Under the pieces are notes generated by a model that was not told the DNA's origin, searched no databases, and was given only the letters and a program-made list of their open reading frames with translations. 64,000 nt of DNA from NCBI RefSeq assembly GCF_001879105.1, contig NZ_MLCF01000017.1, forward strand, positions 34,736 to 98,735, read 5' to 3'. Numbering within the stretch: position 1 is the first letter of the stretch; each line of letters begins with the position of its first letter. Below, piece after piece: positions 17,768-27,442 of the stretch. Source of the stretch: Mangrovactinospora gilvigrisea (GTDB taxonomy: Bacteria > Actinomycetota > Actinomycetes > Streptomycetales > Streptomycetaceae). Both the position numbers and the translations under genes were made by a program.

Positions 17768-18916
17768 GTGACTTTCCCGGTAGTCGGCATGGTCGGCGGC
17801 GGCCAGCTCGCACGCATGACCCATCAGGCAGGCATTCCCCTCGGCGTCCGCTTCCGCGTACTGGCCGACACCTCCAGCGATTCGGCGGCCCAGGTCGCCG
17901 GGGACGTGGTGGTCGGCGACTACCGCGACCTCGACACCCTCAAGGCCTTCGCGGCGGGCTGCGACGTGGTCACCTTCGACCACGAGCACGTCCCCACCGA
18001 GCACCTGCGCGCCCTGGAGGCGGCCGGCGTCGCCGTCCGCCCCGGCCCGGACGCGCTGCTGCACGCCCACGACAAGGGCGTGATGCGCAAGCGCCTCGCG
18101 GAGCTGGGCGTGCCGTGCCCGCGCAACCGCATCGTCGCCGACCCGGCCGACGTGGTGCGCTTCGCCGAGGAGGACGAGGGCGCAGCCGGCTTCCCCGTCG
18201 TCCTGAAGACCACCGTCGGCGGCTACGACGGCAAGGGCGTCTGGGTGGTCCGCGGCCCGGAGGAGGCCGCCGAGCCGTTCCGCGCCGGGGTGCCGGTGCT
18301 CGCCGAGGAGAAGGTCGACTTCGTCCGCGAGCTGGCCGCGAGCGTGGTGCGCTCCCCGCACGGGCAGGCCGTCGCCTACCCGGTGGTGGAGAGCCTCCAG
18401 GTGGACGGCGTCTGCTTCCAGGTGACCGCCCCCGCGCCCGGCCTGTCGGCGGGGCGCGCCGCCGAGGCCCAGGAGATCGCGCTGCGGATCGCCGGCGAGC
18501 TGGGCGTCACCGGCCACCTCGCGGTGGAGATGTTCGAGACCGCCGACGGCCGGGTGCTCGTCAACGAGCTGGCGATGCGCCCGCACAACTCCGGGCACTG
18601 GTCGATCGACGGGGCGGTCGCCTCGCAGTTCGAGAACCACCTGAGGGCGGTGCTCGACCTCCCGCTGGGCGAGCCGTCGGCGCGCGCGCCGTGGACGGTG
18701 ATGGTGAACGTGCTGGGCGGCGACTACCCCGACATGTACCGGCCCTATCTGCACGTCATGGCCCGCGACCCCGGGCTGAAGGTGCACATGTACGGCAAGG
18801 ACGTGAAGCCCGGCCGCAAGGTCGGGCACGTCACGGTCTGCGGCTCCGACCTGGACGAGGTCCGGGAGCGCGCGCTGCACGCGGCCGCGTATCTGCGCGG
18901 CGACATCACCGAGTGA
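17768..18916 (+). CDS. purK: N5-carboxyaminoimidazole ribonucleotide synthase
   Basis: A 382-residue ATP-grasp enzyme of purine synthesis that converts AIR, bicarbonate and ATP to N5-CAIR. Features are the N-terminal nucleotide fold [16 protein letters not shown], the ATP-grasp core [28 protein letters not shown], and the metal-binding [19 protein letters not shown]. The GTG at 17768 gives the expected family length; the frame continues upstream for 11 codons without similarity. purE follows 46 bases later and takes the next step. Confidence 0.96.
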   Translation: MTFPVVGMVGGGQLARMTHQAGIPLGVRFRVLADTSSDSAAQVAGDVVVGDYRDLDTLKAFAAGCDVVTFDHEHVPTEHLRALEAAGVAVRPGPDALLHAHDKGVMRKRLAELGVPCPRNRIVADPADVVRFAEEDEGAAGFPVVLKTTVGGYDGKGVWVVRGPEEAAEPFRAGVPVLAEEKVDFVRELAASVVRSPHGQAVAYPVVESLQVDGVCFQVTAPAPGLSAGRAAEAQEIALRIAGELGVTGHLAVEMFETADGRVLVNELAMRPHNSGHWSIDGAVASQFENHLRAVLDLPLGEPSARAPWTVMVNVLGGDYPDMYRPYLHVMARDPGLKVHMYGKDVKPGRKVGHVTVCGSDLDEVRERALHAAAYLRGDITE

Positions 18917-18962
18917 CGCAGGCACCGGGAAGACCGAAGAACCGAGAAGGAGAGTCAGACAG

Positions 18963-19454
18963 GTGAGCACCCCTCTGGTCGGGATCGTGATGGGCTCCGA
19001 CTCCGACTGGCCGGTCATGGAGGCCGCGGCGAAGGCGCTGGAGGAGTTCGGCGTCCCCTACGAGAAGGACGTCGTCTCGGCGCACCGGATGCCCCGCGAG
19101 ATGATCGCCTACGGCGAGCAGGCGGAGTCCCGCGGCCTGCGCGTCGTCATCGCGGGCGCGGGCGGCGCGGCCCATCTGCCGGGCATGCTGGCCTCGGTGA
19201 CGGCCCTTCCGGTGATCGGCGTGCCGGTCCCGCTGAAGTATCTGGACGGGATGGACTCGCTGCTGAGCATCGTCCAGATGCCGGCCGGGGTCCCGGTGGC
19301 GACGGTCTCCGTGGCGGGGGCCCGCAACGCGGGGCTGCTCGCGGTGCGGATGCTGGGCGTCGCGGACGAGAAGCTGCGGGCGCGGATGGCGGAGTTCCAG
19401 GCGGAGCTGAAGGCCCAGGCCGAGGCGAAGGGGGCGAGGCTGCGCGGGGAGTGA
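18963..19454 (+). CDS. purE: N5-carboxyaminoimidazole ribonucleotide mutase
   Basis: A 163-residue class I PurE that converts N5-CAIR to CAIR. The active-site motifs [14 protein letters not shown] near residue 6 and VSAHRMP (about residue 38) are intact, as is [15 protein letters not shown]. The GTG start has AAGGAGAG 8 bases upstream. It forms an operon with purK. Co-occurrence of PurK with this class supports the bacterial two-step route rather than a direct AIR carboxylase. Confidence 0.96.
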   Translation: MSTPLVGIVMGSDSDWPVMEAAAKALEEFGVPYEKDVVSAHRMPREMIAYGEQAESRGLRVVIAGAGGAAHLPGMLASVTALPVIGVPVPLKYLDGMDSLLSIVQMPAGVPVATVSVAGARNAGLLAVRMLGVADEKLRARMAEFQAELKAQAEAKGARLRGE

Positions 19455-19520
19455 CCGCCGTGCGGTGCGCGGCGGTGGCTGCCTCGCGGTAGGCGCACCC
19501 CCGCTGAGAGACTGATCGGC

Positions 19521-20705
19521 ATGGTTGACGACGAGGCTCTTGAGACCGCGAAGACCCTGCTGAGCGAGTTCCCGGTGGTGGACGGCCACAATGACCTGCC
19601 GTGGGCGCTGCGCGAGCAGGTCGGCTACGACCTGGACCGGCTGGACATCGCCGAGGACACCTCGGACCGCACCCACACCGACCTCGCCCGGCTCGCCGAG
19701 GGCGGCGTCGGCGCGCAGTTCTGGTCGGTCTTCGTGCCGTGCTCGCTCGCCGGGGACGACGCGGTGAGCGCCACGCTGGAGCAGATCGACTGCGTCCGGG
19801 CGCTGATCGACCGCTACCCCGACCACCTGGCCCGCGCGCTGACCGCCGCCGACATGGAGACGGCCCGCGCCGAGGGCCGGATCGCCTCGCTGATGGGCGC
19901 CGAGGGCGGCCACTCCATCAACAACTCCCTCGCCACCCTGCGGGCGCTGTACGAGCTGGGCGTCCGCTACATGACGCTCACCCACAACTCCAACACCGAC
20001 TGGGCGGACTCGGCGACGGACGAGCCGCGGGTCGGCGGGCTGTCGCCGTTCGGCGAGGAGGTGGTGCGGGAGATGAACCGGCTGGGCATGCTGGTCGACC
20101 TCTCGCACGTCGCCCCGGAGACGATGCGGGCCGCGCTGCGGGTGAGCGAGGCGCCGGTGGTCTTCTCGCACTCCTCCTCGCGGTCGGTCAACGACCATCC
20201 GCGGAACATCCCGGACGACGTGCTGGAGCAGCTGCCGCGCAACGGGGGCGTGGCGATGGCGACGTTCGTGCCGAAGTTCGTGCTGCCGGAGGCCGTCGCG
20301 TGGACGCGGGCGGCGGACGAGAACATGCGGGCGAAGGGGCTGCATCCGCTGGCGACGACGCCGGAGGCGATGGCGGTGCAGCGGGAGTACGAGGAGGCGA
20401 ACCCGCGGCCGAAGGCGTCGGTGGGGACGGTGGCCGACCACCTGGACCGGATGCGGGAGGTCGCCGGCGTCGACCACGTCGGGCTGGGCGGGGACTACGA
20501 CGGGACGGCGTTCACGCCCGACGGCCTGGAGGATGTGACGGGGTACCCGCGGCTGATCGCGGAGTTGGTGCGGCGGGGGTGGTCCTCGTCGGACCTGGCG
20601 AAGCTGACGTGGCAGAACGCGGTGCGGGTGCTGGGCGACGCGGAGAGCGTCGCCGCACGTCTGCGGGAGAAGCGGGGGGCGTCGATCGTGCGGTTCGCGC
20701 GGTGA
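19521..20705 (+). CDS. membrane-dipeptidase-like peptidase family M19
   Basis: A 394-residue binuclear zinc dipeptidase of the renal dipeptidase family, which cleaves L-Xaa-D/L-Xaa dipeptides. Metal ligands visible are HxD (H23, D25 in DGHND), Glu in MGAEGGHS, His in LVDLSHV, His in VFSHSSSR, and Asp in GLGGDYDG. There is no signal peptide, so it is cytosolic. Position after purE matches the structurally studied S. coelicolor dipeptidase SCO3058, from memory. Possible roles are peptide turnover or recycling of wall-derived dipeptides. Confidence 0.93.
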   Translation: MVDDEALETAKTLLSEFPVVDGHNDLPWALREQVGYDLDRLDIAEDTSDRTHTDLARLAEGGVGAQFWSVFVPCSLAGDDAVSATLEQIDCVRALIDRYPDHLARALTAADMETARAEGRIASLMGAEGGHSINNSLATLRALYELGVRYMTLTHNSNTDWADSATDEPRVGGLSPFGEEVVREMNRLGMLVDLSHVAPETMRAALRVSEAPVVFSHSSSRSVNDHPRNIPDDVLEQLPRNGGVAMATFVPKFVLPEAVAWTRAADENMRAKGLHPLATTPEAMAVQREYEEANPRPKASVGTVADHLDRMREVAGVDHVGLGGDYDGTAFTPDGLEDVTGYPRLIAELVRRGWSSSDLAKLTWQNAVRVLGDAESVAARLREKRGASIVRFAR

Positions 20706-20720
20706 GGTGTCGCCGCCCCG

Positions 20721-21140
20721 TCAGATGAGGCCGAGGCGGGGGGCCTCGATGGCGGGGCAGCGGTTCATGACCATGTCGAGGCCGGCGTCCGTGGTGCGCC
20801 GGTAGGCGTCGGCGTCGACGACGTCGAGCTGGAACCAGACCGCCTTGGCGCCGGCCGCCACCGCCTGGTCGGCGACCGCGCCGGCGAGGCCGCTGTTGAC
20901 GAAGACGTCGACGACGTCCACCGGGAAGGGCACCTCGGCCAGCGAGGCGTAGCCCTGCTCGCCGTGGACCGTCTCGGCCTTGGGGTGGATCGGCACCACC
21001 CGCTTGCCGAGCCGCTGCAGCAGCGCCGCCACCCCGTAGGCGGCGCGCGCCCGGTTGCCGGAGAGGCCGACCACGGCCCAGGTGTCGCCGTCCTCGGTGA
21101 GGATCCGCCGGACCGTCTCCGTGTCGCCGTACTCGCTCAT
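20721..21140 (-). CDS. CoA-binding Rossmann-fold protein
   Basis: A 139-residue CoA_binding (YccU-like) domain protein. Its Rossmann motif is WAVVGLSGNRARAAYGVA (about residues 20-37), followed by KRVVPIHPKAE, VDVVDVFVN and a C-terminal NRCPAIEAPRLGL. The family resembles the N-terminal part of succinyl-CoA synthetase alpha but has no catalytic partner; its function is unknown. The gene is convergent with the dipeptidase gene, 15 bases away. Confidence 0.9.
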   Translation of the reverse strand: MSEYGDTETVRRILTEDGDTWAVVGLSGNRARAAYGVAALLQRLGKRVVPIHPKAETVHGEQGYASLAEVPFPVDVVDVFVNSGLAGAVADQAVAAGAKAVWFQLDVVDADAYRRTTDAGLDMVMNRCPAIEAPRLGLI

Positions 21141-21187
21141 GCCCCCGAGCCTACGGGCGCCGGACCGCGTCCGCGGCTGGGCGGCCT

Positions 21188-21354
21188 TAGGCCGTTTCTG
21201 ACGGATCTCCGTGGAGGAAGGAGCGGCGTCCGGTGCGTCCTGTCGGCGTGCCGAACGAAGGCCGTCGCAGTGGGGTTGCGTCGGTCTTTGGGCGGTGCGG
21301 CGAGAGGGCGTGCCGGGCGTCGCGACGCCGCGGAGATCCGTCAGAAGCGGCCTA
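21188..21354. mobile_element. MITE-like element, 167 bp with 24-bp terminal inverted repeats
   Basis: TAGGCCGTTTCTGACGGATC and four more bases (21188-21211) match the reverse complement of 21331-21354 with one mismatch. Both ends carry a TA dinucleotide (TTAG on the left, CTAG on the right), in keeping with the TA/YTAR targets of IS5-family elements. The 119-bp interior has no credible reading frame. It fills the gap between the CoA-binding gene and UDP-glucose dehydrogenase. It is probably a non-autonomous derivative moved by an IS5-like transposase encoded elsewhere. Confidence 0.75.
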
Positions 21355-21360
21355 GCCCGC

Positions 21361-22686
21361 TCAGCGCTGCGGGCGGCCCAGGGCGCGGTACGTCCAGCCG
21401 GCGGTGCGCCACTTGTCGGGGTCGAGGACGTTGCGGCCGTCCAGGATGCGCTTCTCGGAGACGGCCCCCTCCAGCTCGGACGGGTCCATGTCGCGGAACT
21501 CCTGCCACTCCGTCAGGTGCAGCACCACATGCGCGCCGCGGGCGGCCTCGACCGCGGAGTCGGCGTAGGCGAGGGCCGGGAACATCTTGCGGGCGTTGTC
21601 GACGGCCTTCGGGTCGTAGACCGTCACCTGCGCGCCCTGCAACTGGATCTGGCCGGCGACGTTGAGCGCCGGCGAGTCGCGGATGTCGTCCGAGTTGGGC
21701 TTGAACGCCGCGCCCAGCACCGCGACCCGCTTGCCGAGGAAGCCGCCGCCGCACTGCTCGCGGGCGAGCTCCACCATCCGGGCGCGGCGCCGCATGTTGA
21801 TGGAGTCGACCTCGCGCAGGAAGGTGAGCGCCTGGTCGGCGCCGAGCTCGCCGGCGCGGGCCATGAAGGCGCGGATGTCCTTGGGCAGGCAGCCTCCGCC
21901 GAAGCCGAGCCCGGAGTTGAGGAAGCGGCGGCCGATGCGGTCGTCGTAGCCGAGGGTGTCGGCGAGCTGGACGACGTCGGCGCCGGCGGCCTCGCAGACC
22001 TCGGCCATGGCGTTGATGAAGGAGATCTTGGTGGCCAGGAAGGCGTTGGCGCTGACCTTGGCCATCTCGGCGGTGGGGAAGTCGGTGACGACCAGCGGGA
22101 CGCCGGCGGCGAGCGGCTCGGCGTAGACCTCGCGGAGCAGGTCCTCGGCGCGCTGCGAGCGGACGCCGATGACCAGGCGGTCGGGGCGGAGGGTGTCCTG
22201 GACGGCGAAGCCCTCGCGGAGGAACTCGGGGTTCCAGGCGACCTCGACGGTCGGGGCCGTCTCGGCGAGGCGGGCGGCGAGCCGGTCGGCGGTGCCCACC
22301 GGGACGGTGGACTTGCCGACGATCAGCGCCTCCTTGCCGAGCCGGGCGGTGTGCTCGGCCAGGCCGTCGAAGGCCGTGTTGATGTACGAGACGTCCGCGG
22401 CGAACTCGCCGCGCAGCTGCGGGGTGCCGACCGAGACGAAGTGGACGTCGCCGAACTCGGCGGCCTCCTGGTAGGAGGTGGTGAAGCGGAGGCGTCCGGA
22501 GGCGACCTGCTCGGCGAGCAGCTCGTCCAGGCCCGGCTCGTACATCGGCGCCCGGCCCGCGGCGAGCTCGGCGAGCTTCTCGGCGTCGACGTCCATGCCC
22601 ATGACCTCGAAACCGAGCTTGGCCATGCATGCGGCGTGGGTGGCGCCGAGGTATCCGGTGCCGATGACGGTGAGCCGAGGTGCCAC
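21361..22686 (-). CDS. UDP-glucose 6-dehydrogenase
   Basis: A 441-residue enzyme that oxidises UDP-glucose to UDP-glucuronate with two NAD+. It has the N-terminal Rossmann fold VIGTGYLGATHAACMAKLG, the substrate segment WNPEFLREG (about 151-159), K220 in FLATKISFINAMAE, the catalytic C266 in GFGGGCLPKD, and the C-terminal UDP domain with FKPNSDDIRDSPAL. The GTG at 22686 has GGAGG upstream and begins exactly at the Rossmann strand; longer starts add a non-conserved stretch. UDP-GlcA would feed wall or capsular glycopolymers, in line with the LCP and GT2 genes nearby. Relatives using UDP-ManNAc cannot be wholly excluded. Confidence 0.93.
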   Translation of the reverse strand: MAPRLTVIGTGYLGATHAACMAKLGFEVMGMDVDAEKLAELAAGRAPMYEPGLDELLAEQVASGRLRFTTSYQEAAEFGDVHFVSVGTPQLRGEFAADVSYINTAFDGLAEHTARLGKEALIVGKSTVPVGTADRLAARLAETAPTVEVAWNPEFLREGFAVQDTLRPDRLVIGVRSQRAEDLLREVYAEPLAAGVPLVVTDFPTAEMAKVSANAFLATKISFINAMAEVCEAAGADVVQLADTLGYDDRIGRRFLNSGLGFGGGCLPKDIRAFMARAGELGADQALTFLREVDSINMRRRARMVELAREQCGGGFLGKRVAVLGAAFKPNSDDIRDSPALNVAGQIQLQGAQVTVYDPKAVDNARKMFPALAYADSAVEAARGAHVVLHLTEWQEFRDMDPSELEGAVSEKRILDGRNVLDPDKWRTAGWTYRALGRPQR

Positions 22687-22875
22687 CAGTTCCTCCAGGG
22701 GGGACGGGACGTCTGGTCCCGCGATGGTAACGGGCCGCGACCGGTGGTAAGGAACTGTCGTGGAGGTCACCGGCCCGGGGCCCGGCATCGCCCTGTTGCC
22801 CATCGGCGGCGACCTCTAGGATCGGATCGGGTTACCGGCCGGTAATCGCTTGGGTACGACAGCTGGGGTGACGAC

Positions 22876-24030
22876 GTGGCGACGGACTTCGAGGTGTACC
22901 GGGTTCCCGAGGAGCACGAGATGCTGCGGGAGTCGGTGCGGGCGCTGGCGGAGGCGAAGATCGCGCCCAGCGCGGCGGCCGTCGACGAGGAGGCCCGCTT
23001 CCCGCAGGAGGCCCGCGACGCTCTGGAGGCCAACGACCTGCACGCGGTGCACGTCCCGGAGGAGTTCGGCGGGGCCGGCGGCGACGCGCTCGCCGCGGTG
23101 ATCGTCATCGAGGAGGTGGCGCGGGTCTGCGCGTCGTCCTCGCTGATCCCGGCGGTCAACAAGCTGGGCTCGCTGCCGGTGATGCTGTCGGGGAGCAAGG
23201 AGCTGAAGGAGAAGTACCTGCGGCCGCTGGCCGAGGCGCGGGCGATGTTCTCCTACTGCCTGAGCGAGCCGGACGCGGGCTCGGACGCGGCGGGCATGAA
23301 GACCAAGGCGGTGCGGGACGGCGACCACTACGTCCTCAACGGCGTGAAGCGCTGGATCACCAACGCGGGCGTCAGCGACTACTACACGGTGATGGCCGTC
23401 ACCGACCCCTCGAAGCGCTCGCGCGGCATCTCCGCGTTCGTGGTGGAGAAGGACGACGAGGGCGTCTCCTTCGGCGCCCCGGAGAAGAAGCTGGGCATCA
23501 AGGGCTCCCCGACGCGGGAGGTCTACCTCGACAACGTCCGGATCCCCGCGGACCGGATGATCGGCGAGGAGGGCACCGGCTTCGCCACCGCGATGCGGAC
23601 GCTGGACCACACCCGGATCACCATCGCGGCGCAGGCGCTGGGGATCGCGCAGGGCGCGCTGGACTACGCGGTCGGCTATGTGAAGGAGCGCGAGCAGTTC
23701 GGGCGGCCGATCGCCGACTTCCAGGGCGTGCAGTTCATGCTCGCGGACATGGCGATGAAGGTGGAGACGGCCCGCCAGATGACGTACGCGGCGGCGGGCA
23801 GGTCGGAGCGCGAGGAGAAGGACCTCACCTTCTTCGGCGCCGCGGCGAAGTGCTTCGCGTCGGACGCGGCGATGGAGGTCACCACGGACGCGGTCCAGCT
23901 GCTCGGCGGCTACGGCTACACCCGCGACTACCCGCTGGAGCGGATGATGCGGGACGCGAAGATCACCCAGATCTACGAGGGCACCAACCAGATCCAGCGC
24001 GTGGTGATGGCGAAGCAGCTCCTGAAGTAG
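22876..24030 (+). CDS. acyl-CoA dehydrogenase
   Basis: A 384-residue flavoprotein with normal three-domain layout: helical N-terminus, beta-domain with YCLSEPDAGSDAAGMKT and WITNAG, and a C-terminal helical bundle with RxQFG (REQFGRPI) and the catalytic Glu in IYEGTNQIQR. It oxidises an acyl-CoA to the enoyl-CoA and passes electrons to ETF. The chain-length preference (short or branched) is likely but not proven by sequence. The GTG start begins MATDFEVYRVPEEHEMLRES. It is divergent from UDP-glucose dehydrogenase and followed by strong hairpins. Confidence 0.94.
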   Translation: MATDFEVYRVPEEHEMLRESVRALAEAKIAPSAAAVDEEARFPQEARDALEANDLHAVHVPEEFGGAGGDALAAVIVIEEVARVCASSSLIPAVNKLGSLPVMLSGSKELKEKYLRPLAEARAMFSYCLSEPDAGSDAAGMKTKAVRDGDHYVLNGVKRWITNAGVSDYYTVMAVTDPSKRSRGISAFVVEKDDEGVSFGAPEKKLGIKGSPTREVYLDNVRIPADRMIGEEGTGFATAMRTLDHTRITIAAQALGIAQGALDYAVGYVKEREQFGRPIADFQGVQFMLADMAMKVETARQMTYAAAGRSEREEKDLTFFGAAAKCFASDAAMEVTTDAVQLLGGYGYTRDYPLERMMRDAKITQIYEGTNQIQRVVMAKQLLK

Positions 24031-24060
24031 GCCGTCAGCACCGACGCGCCCGCACGGCCC

Positions 24061-24149
24061 GCCGGCTCCGCCGGCGTGGTCCTGCGCGGGGGACCTTCGG
24101 TGGGCCGGCGGCGGCTGGCGGCGTGCGCCGGCGGGGCGCACACGCCGCC
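24061..24149 (+). terminator. two GC hairpins after the acyl-CoA dehydrogenase
   Basis: GCCGGC-TCC-GCCGGC (24061-24075), then GGCGGCGTG (24117-24125) pairing with CACGCCGCC (24141-24149), lie in the 307-bp gap before the GH101-like gene. They look like termination structures. The rest of the gap holds no credible gene and presumably the promoter of the hydrolase. Confidence 0.5.
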
Positions 24150-24337
24150 GCGCGGCCGAGTCGCGCGGACTTGGCTCCACCCCTCCGGCGACCCTGCCGT
24201 CCGGCAGCACGGCCGCTCCGCCGCCCGGTGGCCCGACCGCCCGGACCGGTGTGGCGGGGTGGGCGCGGTCGGGCCGGGGCGGCGCTGGGCACTGCAGGGG
24301 GGTGGCGTGGTCCGGCGGGTGCGCATTGAATGTCGGG

Positions 24338-27300
24338 ATGACGTCTGATCGAGCATTAGATTGCAGTGAGCGCGCAGGAGTTGGGCGACGGGGGGTGCTG
24401 GCGGCCGGGGTGGCGGCGCCGTTGGCCGCGCTGGCCGCGCCCGGCCGGGCCGGGGCGGAGGCACCGCTGGTGCTGCGGTCCGCCGAGCTGACCGTCGCCC
24501 TCGACCCCGCCTTCCCGCGCGTCCTCGGCTACACCTGGAACGCCACCGGCGACACCCTCGGCGGAGCCGTGGACGGCGCCGGCGGGCCCCGGACGGTCAC
24601 CGTCGACGGCACCGCCGCCACCCCCGCCGTCGCCGTCACCCACCACGACGCGGCCCGCGCCGACTACCGGCTGACGCTGCCGCACCTCACCCTCACCCTG
24701 CGCCTCGCGCTCTCCGGCGCGGTGCTGCGGCTCACCACCACCGGGCTCACCGAGGCCGCCGGGCACCCGCTCACCTCCTTCGCCGTCCCCGGCTCCGGGC
24801 TCGTCTCCGTCTCCGACGCCCAGGCCGGCGCCGGCCTCGCCGCCGTCTGGCTCGACCCCGTCTACGGCCATCAGACCGTCCACGAGACCATCGCCCCGCT
24901 CGCCGGCCTCGCCGCCGCCGACTGGTCGCCCGCCTCCTACGCGATGGTCAGCACCGGACGGCTGGCCGCCGCGATCGACTCCACCACCGTCGACCCCGCC
25001 CGCCTCGCCCAGCGCGTCGCCGCCGGCCCGGACGGCGCCCGGCACGCCGAGCTCGCCCCCGGCAGCTGGCTGCACCGCGGCCCCGCCGGCGACCTCGTCG
25101 GGCTCCCCGAGGCCGCGGTGATCGTCACCGCCGACCGCAACGGCGACGGCGCGGCCGACTGGCAGGACGGCGCCGTCGCGCTGCGCGAGATCATGGTCGA
25201 CCCGCCCGCCGCCGACTGGTCGCGCACCCGCGTCGTCCAGGGCATCGCGATGAACTTCGCCAGCAACGCCGACCAGCCCTTCCTCACCACCCTCGACGAG
25301 GTCAAGCGCGCCTGGCTGTGGACCGACGGGCTGCCCCAGGCGCTGCTGCTGAAGGGCTATCAGTCCGAGGGCCACGACTCGGCCCACAACGACTACGCCG
25401 GGCACTGGAACGAGCGCGCCGGCGGGCTCGCCGACCTGCGCACCCTCACCCGCACCGCGGCCCGCTACCAGGCCTCCGTCGGCGTCCACATCAACGCCTG
25501 GGAGGAGTACCCCGAGGCGCACAGCTTCCGCTGGGACCGCTCCAACGGCCCCACCGACCCCGGCTGGGCCTGGCTCGACCAGGCCTGGCACCTCGACACC
25601 GCCAAGGACCAGTCGGACGGCGCCTTCGCGGAGCGCTTCGCCGCCCTCGCCGCGGCCCTCCCCGAGCTGGGCTTCGTCTACACCGACACCTTCTGGGCGG
25701 CCGGCTACCCCGCCTGGCGGCAGGCCGCCGCGATCGCCTCCCACCATCTGCCGCTCGGCGCCGAGGGCGACCCCGAGTTCGAGCGCACCGGCGTCTTCAC
25801 CTACGCCGGCCAGACCGGCAACGGCCTCCCTTCGCAGATCGTCCGCTTCCTCCGCAACCACCAGCGGGACGCCTGGGGTCACCACCCGCTGCTGCTCGCC
25901 GTGCGGAACACCAACTACCAGGGCTGGCAGGGCCAGCACGACACCCGGCCGTGGGTCGCCGCCACCTTCGGCACCAACCTGCCCACCAAGTTCCTCCAGC
26001 ACCACGAGCTGCTGCGGCTCACCGCCGACCGCGCGGAGTTCACCGGCGGGGTGGTCGCCTCCACCGAGTCCGGCGGCTACCGGATCACCCGCGGCGGGCG
26101 GACGGTGATGGACGGCGAGGCCGTCTTCGTGCCCTGGCCGCCCACCGCCCCCAACCGCGTCTACCACTGGAACCCGGACGGCGGCGCCACCACCTGGCAG
26201 CTCCCGCCGGAGTGGGGGAGCCCGGCGGGCGTGCGGGCCTACCCGCTGACCGACACCGGCCGCGGCGACCCCGTCACCCTGCCGGTGAGCGGCGGCGGCG
26301 TCCGCATCGACGCGGCGGCCGGGGCGCCCTATGTGCTCTACCCCAAGGCCGCCCCCGCCCGGACGCCGGTCGCCTACGGCGAGGGCGGGCACCTCGCCGA
26401 CCCCGGCTTCCTCGCCCGGACGCTCGCCGACTGGGCGCCGTCCCACCCCGACGGGCTCGCCGTCGCCGACGACGGCAACGGCCTGCCGTTCCTGCGCGTC
26501 GCGGCCGGCGCCGGACGCAGCGTCCAGCAGCGGCCGCGCGGGCTGGCGCCCGGCACCTACGCCGCCTCGGCGCGGGTGCGGATCACCGGCGGCAGCCGGC
26601 GCGCCGAGATCCGCGTCACCGGGCACGGCGGCGCCGCGGCCGTCAACTGGCTCACCGACTCGCCGGTCCCGGACCGGATCGCCGCCTCGCGCCGCTCCGG
26701 CACCGGCTTCCAGCCGCTGCGGGTGCTGTTCACCGTGGCGCCGGGACGGCAGGGCAAGGTGCTGCTCACCCTCGCCGCGGACGACGGCCCGGACGGCGCC
26801 ACCGCCGACTTCGCCGACGTCCGGCTGGTGGCGCTGCCCGGCGCCGACCCCGCCCAGGGCGGCCACGTCCTCCACGAGGACTTCGAGCACGTCGACTTCG
26901 GCTGGGGCCCGTTCGTCTACACCGGCAACGGCGGCTCCGACCCGCGCACCCACCTCTCCGAGACGCACCGCGGCTACACCCGGGACACCGTCTCCGGCCG
27001 GTTCTCGCTGAAGACCTTCGGCGACACCACCGGCCTGCTCTACCGCACACTTCCGCACACCCTGCGGCTGGAGCCGGGCCGCAGCTACCGGATCTCCTTC
27101 GACTACCAGGCCGACCCCGGCACCGACTACCGGGTGCGGCTGGGCTACGACGGTCCCGGCGGCACCGCCTTCGAGGACGCGCTGCCGCCCACCGCGAGCC
27201 GCGCCCTGGACAGCCCGCCGCCGGCCGGCCCCGCCCCCGCGGGCTGGACCGACAGCCTTCCGCCGCAGTACAGCGCGCCGCACCGGAGCTACTCACGGAC

Positions 27301-27409
27301 CGTCACCATCGGCCCCGCGTCGGACGGGACCGCCTGGCTCGGCATCGTGCACGCCAAGGGGGTGGCGTTCGTGCTCGACAACCTGGTCGTCGACGACGTC
27401 TCGCCGTAG
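24338..27409 (+). CDS. Tat-exported GH101-like glycoside hydrolase (putative endo-alpha-N-acetylgalactosaminidase)
   Basis: A 1023-residue secreted enzyme. A Tat-like signal (GRRGVLAAGVAAPLAALA, about residues 16-34) ends at an AxA site. A beta-sandwich region (about 40-290) precedes a TIM-barrel catalytic domain (about 300-600) with WTDGLPQALLLKGYQSEGHD and VHINAWEEYPEA. The candidate nucleophile is D450 in FVYTDTFWAAG and the candidate acid/base E476 in LGAEGD. Two carbohydrate-binding-like beta modules (about 700-850 and 860-1020) close the protein. GH101 enzymes release Gal-beta-1,3-GalNAc from mucin-type O-glycans. The family call rests on layout and motifs only; a related retaining family is possible. 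Confidence 0.7.
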   Translation: MTSDRALDCSERAGVGRRGVLAAGVAAPLAALAAPGRAGAEAPLVLRSAELTVALDPAFPRVLGYTWNATGDTLGGAVDGAGGPRTVTVDGTAATPAVAVTHHDAARADYRLTLPHLTLTLRLALSGAVLRLTTTGLTEAAGHPLTSFAVPGSGLVSVSDAQAGAGLAAVWLDPVYGHQTVHETIAPLAGLAAADWSPASYAMVSTGRLAAAIDSTTVDPARLAQRVAAGPDGARHAELAPGSWLHRGPAGDLVGLPEAAVIVTADRNGDGAADWQDGAVALREIMVDPPAADWSRTRVVQGIAMNFASNADQPFLTTLDEVKRAWLWTDGLPQALLLKGYQSEGHDSAHNDYAGHWNERAGGLADLRTLTRTAARYQASVGVHINAWEEYPEAHSFRWDRSNGPTDPGWAWLDQAWHLDTAKDQSDGAFAERFAALAAALPELGFVYTDTFWAAGYPAWRQAAAIASHHLPLGAEGDPEFERTGVFTYAGQTGNGLPSQIVRFLRNHQRDAWGHHPLLLAVRNTNYQGWQGQHDTRPWVAATFGTNLPTKFLQHHELLRLTADRAEFTGGVVASTESGGYRITRGGRTVMDGEAVFVPWPPTAPNRVYHWNPDGGATTWQLPPEWGSPAGVRAYPLTDTGRGDPVTLPVSGGGVRIDAAAGAPYVLYPKAAPARTPVAYGEGGHLADPGFLARTLADWAPSHPDGLAVADDGNGLPFLRVAAGAGRSVQQRPRGLAPGTYAASARVRITGGSRRAEIRVTGHGGAAAVNWLTDSPVPDRIAASRRSGTGFQPLRVLFTVAPGRQGKVLLTLAADDGPDGATADFADVRLVALPGADPAQGGHVLHEDFEHVDFGWGPFVYTGNGGSDPRTHLSETHRGYTRDTVSGRFSLKTFGDTTGLLYRTLPHTLRLEPGRSYRISFDYQADPGTDYRVRLGYDGPGGTAFEDALPPTASRALDSPPPAGPAPAGWTDSLPPQYSAPHRSYSRTVTIGPASDGTAWLGIVHAKGVAFVLDNLVVDDVSP

Positions 27410-27442
27410 CGGTCGGGTGCGCGCGCCGCGTAGCGTGCGGGC

